From positions 1,314,501 to 1,378,500 of the forward strand of contig JAEMWC010000100.1 of NCBI GenBank assembly GCA_016490735.1: a stretch of DNA of 64,000 nt. The letters are read 5' to 3'. Position 1 is the stretch's first letter, and the number at the start of each line of letters is the position of its first letter. Below are positions 62,301-64,000 of this stretch, in pieces. Made by a program: the position numbers and the translations under genes. Below the pieces are notes generated by a model. The model was given only the letters and a program-made list of their open reading frames with translations, had not been told where the DNA came from and made no database searches. This DNA comes from Pachyseris speciosa (lineage: Eukaryota > Cnidaria > Anthozoa > Scleractinia > Pachyseridae).

Positions 62301-63820
62301 TGTTTTCTACTCTGTGAGTGAGCTCTCCTTGAGGGATCTTTTCGCATACTGCATTACAAGCGATACCCTAATAGCAGAGCTTGCGTCCAGCTTACCCACT
62401 TATATGGTATCATCGCATGAGCTAAAGAAACCAGCCGCCCTAGGGATAATGCTAAAAGAACTCACAAGAGAGAGAAGAATACTTCGCAAATGCGACCTGA
62501 GACCAGCGCCCAAAATATTTTTGATTGGTTGTCCGAGCCTAACGTTCAGTACCACGTCGCGGGCTTAGCGGGAGCGCCGGATTCTTACGCCAAAATTTTC
62601 GCAGAAGAAGGCATTTTTCGCGTGTTCTGAGTAAAACGTATTTTGTTCTTTCTGGTGATTCTTCTATTAGGAGCAGATGAAAGGAATTCTATTCCGGTTA
62701 TTTCAAAATCAAAATAAAATCCAAAGAACACGATGATGAGCGGCTATTGCAAGTATTCTTATTCAGGATGAGAACGTGCCCTAAATAATGACATATTTGC
62801 GTTCTTAAATCATATTTTTTTTAGTTTTGTTTATTTTTATTTTATTTATTTATTATTTTTTTTTGCAGATTTTTAGTTCAAGATTAACGTGGAACTACAT
62901 TGTTAATTTAACGGCAAACTTTGTGTTGAACAAACTATAGTAGAACAAACAATATTGACTATCTGTGTCAACGATTTCTTAATCCTGGTTTAGCCCAGCC
63001 TTGCTTATTTCATCCTTTACTGCCTCGTTTTGGTCACAATAGGCTAGTTTGGAATTGTGGTAGAACAAAAGAGCAGAGTCGCAAATTAAATTTGCATTTT
63101 CTTTTGCCAAAAGCAAAGGAAAAAGGAAGCACTTGGTTCTCTTTTTCTCCTACAATTCGAAACTAGCCTATTTATCCGTTGCTTTTTTTATTTTCAGACC
63201 GGCTTAAGTAGACCTCCTGTGTGGCCGTCAGGATTTGACTCGGAAAGTAAGTACCGTAACAATAAAGCCAGGGGAAAAGCATGAAATCCCCCTGCATGTT
63301 CAGTGCATTAAGTTTTGAATTGAAGTGATGGTCATCTTAGCTTAAAATGTATGTGAAGTCTGTTCAAAACGCTTGTCGTTCTTCCCTCGTAACTTCGCCT
63401 TTTCGTCGATGTCGTTACCTTTCTTTGATTTCTTAAGAATTTGAAAACGCATTTGGACGTTTCCGGAAAACTATCGGGAACCAACGAAAAGGTTGGAAAT
63501 TATGCCAAAATGACCGGAAGTGGTCGATGAACCCAATGATGCCCAGAAAGCTATTTTTTAGAGTTCGTTTTGCAAATGCAACATAACTGAAATTTCCTTC
63601 TGACAGTTTTTGAAAGGTAAATGTGATACTTTCTCGTGGTATACCGTAAATATGGAACATTTTGCTTGGTCAGTGGTTTGCATGCGGCAAATTTCCTTGT
63701 TCTTTGCCATCTTTAGTGATATTTTTTTGTTCCGTTCATAGGTGATTCCAGTCCACGTAGAGGTCAACACATGTGGCAAAGCCCGAGTAGATCGCCAGTA
63801 AAAGGGAAGCACATGTTTAG
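39327..63820 (+). CDS. C8orf34: C8orf34-like protein with RIIa/DPY-30-type domain, 5' and middle part, runs off right edge
   Basis: Coding exons in phase: 39327-39386, 43331-43426, 43680-43779, 47235-47414, 47980-48117, 49320-49348, 51224-51384, 52720-52874, 53008-53075, 54415-54479, 54981-55018, 56605-56631. Exons 63198-63246 and 63742-63820 are in phase with each other. At least one small exon between 56632 and 63197 must be missing, because the phase does not carry over. The N-terminus (MAAQQVQDYLERHRIGALFE-DLMAKVIKDTPEEPLTYLI) is the RIIa-type docking/dimerisation fold, which binds A-kinase-anchor-like helices. Later matches to human C8orf34 are PRPWLSGSKP, RPQWNHKTSVPSHDFDEWFN, EEHRRQLQALLLNRSPT, a DDLHDDGTELL-ENVDELESEGV block and ISICARCAK-like (VSICARCAK). 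Function is poorly known. The last exon seen donates with GTATGA, so the gene continues. Confidence 0.85.
39449..39853. mobile_element. Long hairpin MITE, copy 1
   Basis: ACGTAAAGCTTGTGGGATGT at the left is matched by ACATCCCACAAGCTTTACGT at about 39588. The right half holds AACAGCTGTCCATGGCTGCT and GGTAATGCCCACTACC, shared with 46660-46937. In intron 1 of the C8orf34-like gene. Confidence 0.7.
40668..40858. repeat. Left TGCATGCA subterminal array
   Basis: More than ten irregularly spaced GCATGCA/TGCATGC palindromes. The minus- and plus-strand Cys/His/Met-rich ORFs (MHAC repeats) arise only from this array. Confidence 0.85.
42488..42663. repeat. Right TGCATGCA subterminal array
   Basis: The same palindromic units as the left array, in mirror position, about 90-260 bases from the right end of the element. 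Confidence 0.85.
42799..42823. repeat. (TACATG)n microsatellite
   Basis: CTACATGTACATGTACATGT run just outside the hAT-like element. Confidence 0.8.
43872..44155. repeat. Left GGAATTCCTAGG array
   Basis: About 15 diverged units of GGAATTCCTA with CCTAGG junctions in three blocks separated by unique spacers. Confidence 0.8.
44653..45187 (-). CDS. Two-exon 60-residue mini-ORF inside the 2.3 kb TIR element
   Basis: Exon A is 45187-45100 (ATG, donor GTGAGT, phase 1). Exon B is 44747-44653 (acceptor TTTCAG, TAA). The phases agree, giving 60 residues that begin MDVERNEDIIVDVTAG and end with GSSLNGTKN. An in-frame stop lies upstream of the ATG. The core is hydrophobic then basic (QAIYKAGIVKVFG, YKLRSG). 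No family is recognised. The good splice signals may be chance, but codon structure and position in the element core suggest a carried or captured gene. Confidence 0.35.
45945..46145. repeat. Right GGAATTCCTAGG array
   Basis: About 12 diverged units of the same palindromic motif, ending 20 bases from the right inverted repeat. Confidence 0.8.
46660..46937. mobile_element. Long hairpin MITE, copy 2 of the 39449 family
   Basis: CTCACAAATTAATGTGATCG and its inverse (CGATCACATTAATTTGTGAG) bound the hairpin. AAGCTGAAGCCACTC and GGTAGCGGGCATTACC also pair with inverse copies. The right tail CAAGCTTTACGTTTTCA matches copy 1. Confidence 0.75.
47450..47520 (+). mobile_element. tRNA-like SINE head
   Basis: TTGTAGCTCAGCCATAGAGC and AAAGGTTCAACTCCTGTTGG look like A and B boxes. 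No paired acceptor stem. It starts about 36 bases after C8orf34-like exon 4. Confidence 0.55.
47630..47765. repeat. Degraded copy of the 50334 TIR element
   Basis: GAAAATTTG... with TGGAGTTAATGTAAA at the left and ATCAACTCCATTGATAAACC at the right match the ends of 50334-50755. Confidence 0.55.
48660..48925 (-). mobile_element. tRNA-derived SINE, minus strand
   Basis: On the minus strand the head reads GGAGGCAGCGTGGCCGAACA and GCGTTCAAGTCCCACTCTGG, like a Leu/Ser tRNA. It ends in AAATAAAGTGTTGTTGTTG, an (AAC)n tail at 48677-48697 on the plus strand. Confidence 0.75.
49389..49995. mobile_element. TIR element, TTTAACCCATTG ends
   Basis: TTTAACCCATTGACTCCTGA at the left and TGCCAATGGGTTAA at the right form inverted ends. 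The right end GGCCGGCACGGGTGCCAATG is shared with 28703-29742. In the intron after C8orf34-like exon 6. Confidence 0.65.
50334..50755. mobile_element. TIR element with nested SINE
   Basis: Arms of about 65 bases pair: TTTGGTTTATCAACGGAGTT...CAGGGATTCGATTAGCTGA against TCAGCTAATCGAATCCCTG...AACTCCGTTGATAAACCAAA. A SINE in minus orientation sits at about 50535-50640. A left-half copy is at 51821-52010. Confidence 0.85.
50535..50960 (-). mobile_element. Minus-strand SINE tails and head (two pieces)
   Basis: 50535-50640 carries the inverse of the 26926 SINE tail (CGCAGTTGTGAACGCAATTT). 50875-50960 carries a minus-strand tRNA-like head (GGTCGTCGGTTCGAGTCCCG) followed by a T run. Two separate insertions are likely. 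Confidence 0.6.
51821..52010. mobile_element. Left half of the 50334-type element
   Basis: TTTGGTTTATCAACGGAGTT, ACGTTTCGAGCGTTATCCCT and GGTTTATATACAGAAAATGG match 50334-50520 closely. The right arm is absent. Confidence 0.8.
53140..53495. mobile_element. TIR element copy 2 of the 18070 family
   Basis: Shares CGGCAACGAAAACGT, CTCGTTATT, CGCACGTGCAGAGCCACTG and TTTTTGCTCGTTGAACCT with 18070-18412, same orientation. Located in intron 9 of the C8orf34-like gene. Confidence 0.7.
53676..53880 (-). mobile_element. tRNA-derived SINE, inverse copy of 16930 family
   Basis: The minus strand shows GGAGCAAGGATGGTGTAGTG, ACCAACGTGGCCCAGGTTCG and the GAGAGGGTTTTCTCCGGGTG body, ending near AAACCAACATTT. 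ORFs across it are accidental. Confidence 0.8.
54207..54336. repeat. Two G-runs framing a C/T-rich palindromic stretch
   Basis: G runs at about 54207-54220 and 54317-54334 flank CCCTCTCTCCTCTCCCC. GGAGGCGTAGAAAG near the left pairs with CTTTCTACGCCTGCC in the centre. Possibly G-quadruplex forming. Confidence 0.5.
55214..55601. mobile_element. Tigger/pogo-like MITE with TA flanks
   Basis: TACAGTCGAACCTCGATTAT and its inverse (ATAGTCGAGGTTCGACTGTA) bound 388 bp. CGATTATCCGGACT repeats sit near the right end. The ends are typical of pogo/Tigger families with TA target sites. Confidence 0.85.
55940..56022. repeat. Hairpin CTTTTCATTTCACGTCTTAC
   Basis: CTTTTCATTTCACGTCTTAC...GCAAGTCATATTCA pairs with TGAATATGACTTGC...GTAAGACGTGAAATGAAAG, with a loop of only a few bases. 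Confidence 0.75.
56151..56235. repeat. Broken copy of the 27384 TIR family
   Basis: TACCGTGAAAGCTCTATTAA, then CCCCCTCCCCGGGAGGGGGG and CTTAATAGAGAGGGGGCTTA. Partial, G/C-run rich. Confidence 0.6.
58319..59207 (+). pseudogene. Single-exon class A (rhodopsin-like) GPCR with a frameshift before TM6
   Basis: Start MADQFCAYRLRGYELL (58319). An earlier in-frame ATG at 57977 is less likely. TM1 has GNALVIRAL, TM2 has LSLAISDLAVGL (the conserved LxxxD), TM3 ends AVDRLLAM (DRY position reads DRL), TM4 has W in VSVWLTSG, and TM5 has FPLTTVAYIHIYRVV. The first frame ends at TAA 58970-58972. The +1 frame from about 58938 continues with AFNASFFYVVFLACYFPN (TM6, CYFP) and TM7 NSSLNPVVYCWRYPEIR (NPxxY), stopping at 59207. 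The third intracellular loop is short, so an indel there likely removed sequence and shifted frame. Of the type expanded in cnidarians; the ligand is unknown. It lies inside an intron of the C8orf34-like gene, same strand. Confidence 0.8.
59690..60408 (+). mobile_element. 5'-truncated non-LTR retrotransposon (3' end of a LINE)
   Basis: ORF 59744-60163 ends in FKHRAAIAWNSLPDSIKKSP and SLECFKKDLD, the typical C-terminus of jockey/CR1/L2-type reverse transcriptase ORFs, preceded by YYTKRLLVEAYKSYYRC. The catalytic RT domain is absent. The 3' end carries a (TATG)n tail at about 60390-60408. The 5' junction is not sharp. Confidence 0.8.
60409..63038. other. Intronic stretch with no further recognised feature
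   Basis: Apart from the GPCR relic at 61640 I see only short ORFs without homology (for example 61800-62009 and 62314-62568) and A/T-rich runs near 62815-62870. The missing C8orf34-like exon could lie here. Confidence 0.5.
61640..61708 (+). pseudogene. N-terminal relic of a second GPCR
   Basis: MAKQYCTYVLKGTELLVQ followed by TAA matches the start of the GPCR at 58319 (MADQFCAYRLRGYELLAEY). No transmembrane segments follow. It is likely the stub of a tandem duplicate, about 3.3 kb downstream. Confidence 0.55.
63039..63176. mobile_element. Hairpin MITE beside the penultimate visible exon
   Basis: AATAGGCTAGTTTGGAATTG and CAATTCGAAACTAGCCTATT pair. AAATTAAATTTGCATTTTC lies in the loop region. 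It ends about 22 bases before the acceptor of exon 63198. Confidence 0.8.
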
Positions 63821-64000
63821 GTATGATTGGGCTCCTGTTTTAACTAGTTAAGTCCGAAAGCTGATCAGCATATAATTCCTCCCTGTGATATCAATACTAT
63901 AATAGAAACATGGAGGTCTTGCATAGAACGAATGAAATGATCAGCAAAGTTGACGTGTTGTGATCTTTGAGCAAGTTCCCCCAACTACTAACTGAAGAAA

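Overview
The window is animal nuclear DNA, most likely from an anthozoan cnidarian and probably a stony coral. Genes have many short exons with GT-AG introns and are AT-rich between exons. Introns are packed with short inverted-repeat elements (MITE-like) and tRNA-derived SINEs of kinds I associate with coral genomes. The species call is inference. The gene calls rest on splice-consistent exon chains that I rebuilt by hand and compared with remembered family sequences.

Layout: (1) 473-2661, minus: 5' part of a lipid-droplet-associated hydrolase (LDAH), running off the left edge. (2) 3020-18816, plus: a complete 9-coding-exon UQCC1 (CBP3-type complex III assembly factor), head-to-head with LDAH across about 360 bp. 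(3) 20362-25665: a 5.3 kb block bounded by inverted [20 protein letters not shown] ends. It holds two convergent gene-like units: a plus-strand HIRAN-domain protein broken by a frameshift and a stop, and a minus-strand unknown basic protein whose last exon is partly duplicated. (4) 27852-39058, minus: a complete 12-coding-exon DLAT (pyruvate dehydrogenase E2) with one lipoyl domain and one GC-AG intron. (5) 39327 to beyond the right edge, plus: a homologue of human C8orf34 (RIIa/DPY-30-type dimerisation domain at the N-terminus), head-to-head with DLAT across 268 bp.

The introns of the C8orf34-like gene carry most of the unusual material. One is a 2.4 kb hAT-like element with 15-bp inverted ends, a 6-bp target duplication and subterminal TGCATGCA arrays. 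Another is a 2.3 kb element with 12-bp inverted ends, subterminal GGAATTCC/CCTAGG arrays and a two-exon 60-residue mini-ORF on the minus strand. There are also a frameshifted single-exon class A GPCR, an N-terminal relic of a second such GPCR, and the 3' end of a non-LTR retrotransposon.

UQCC1 and DLAT are both mitochondrial energy-metabolism genes, and each shares a presumed bidirectional promoter with a neighbour. No CRISPR array, rRNA or functional-looking tRNA gene was seen. tRNA-like segments are SINE heads.
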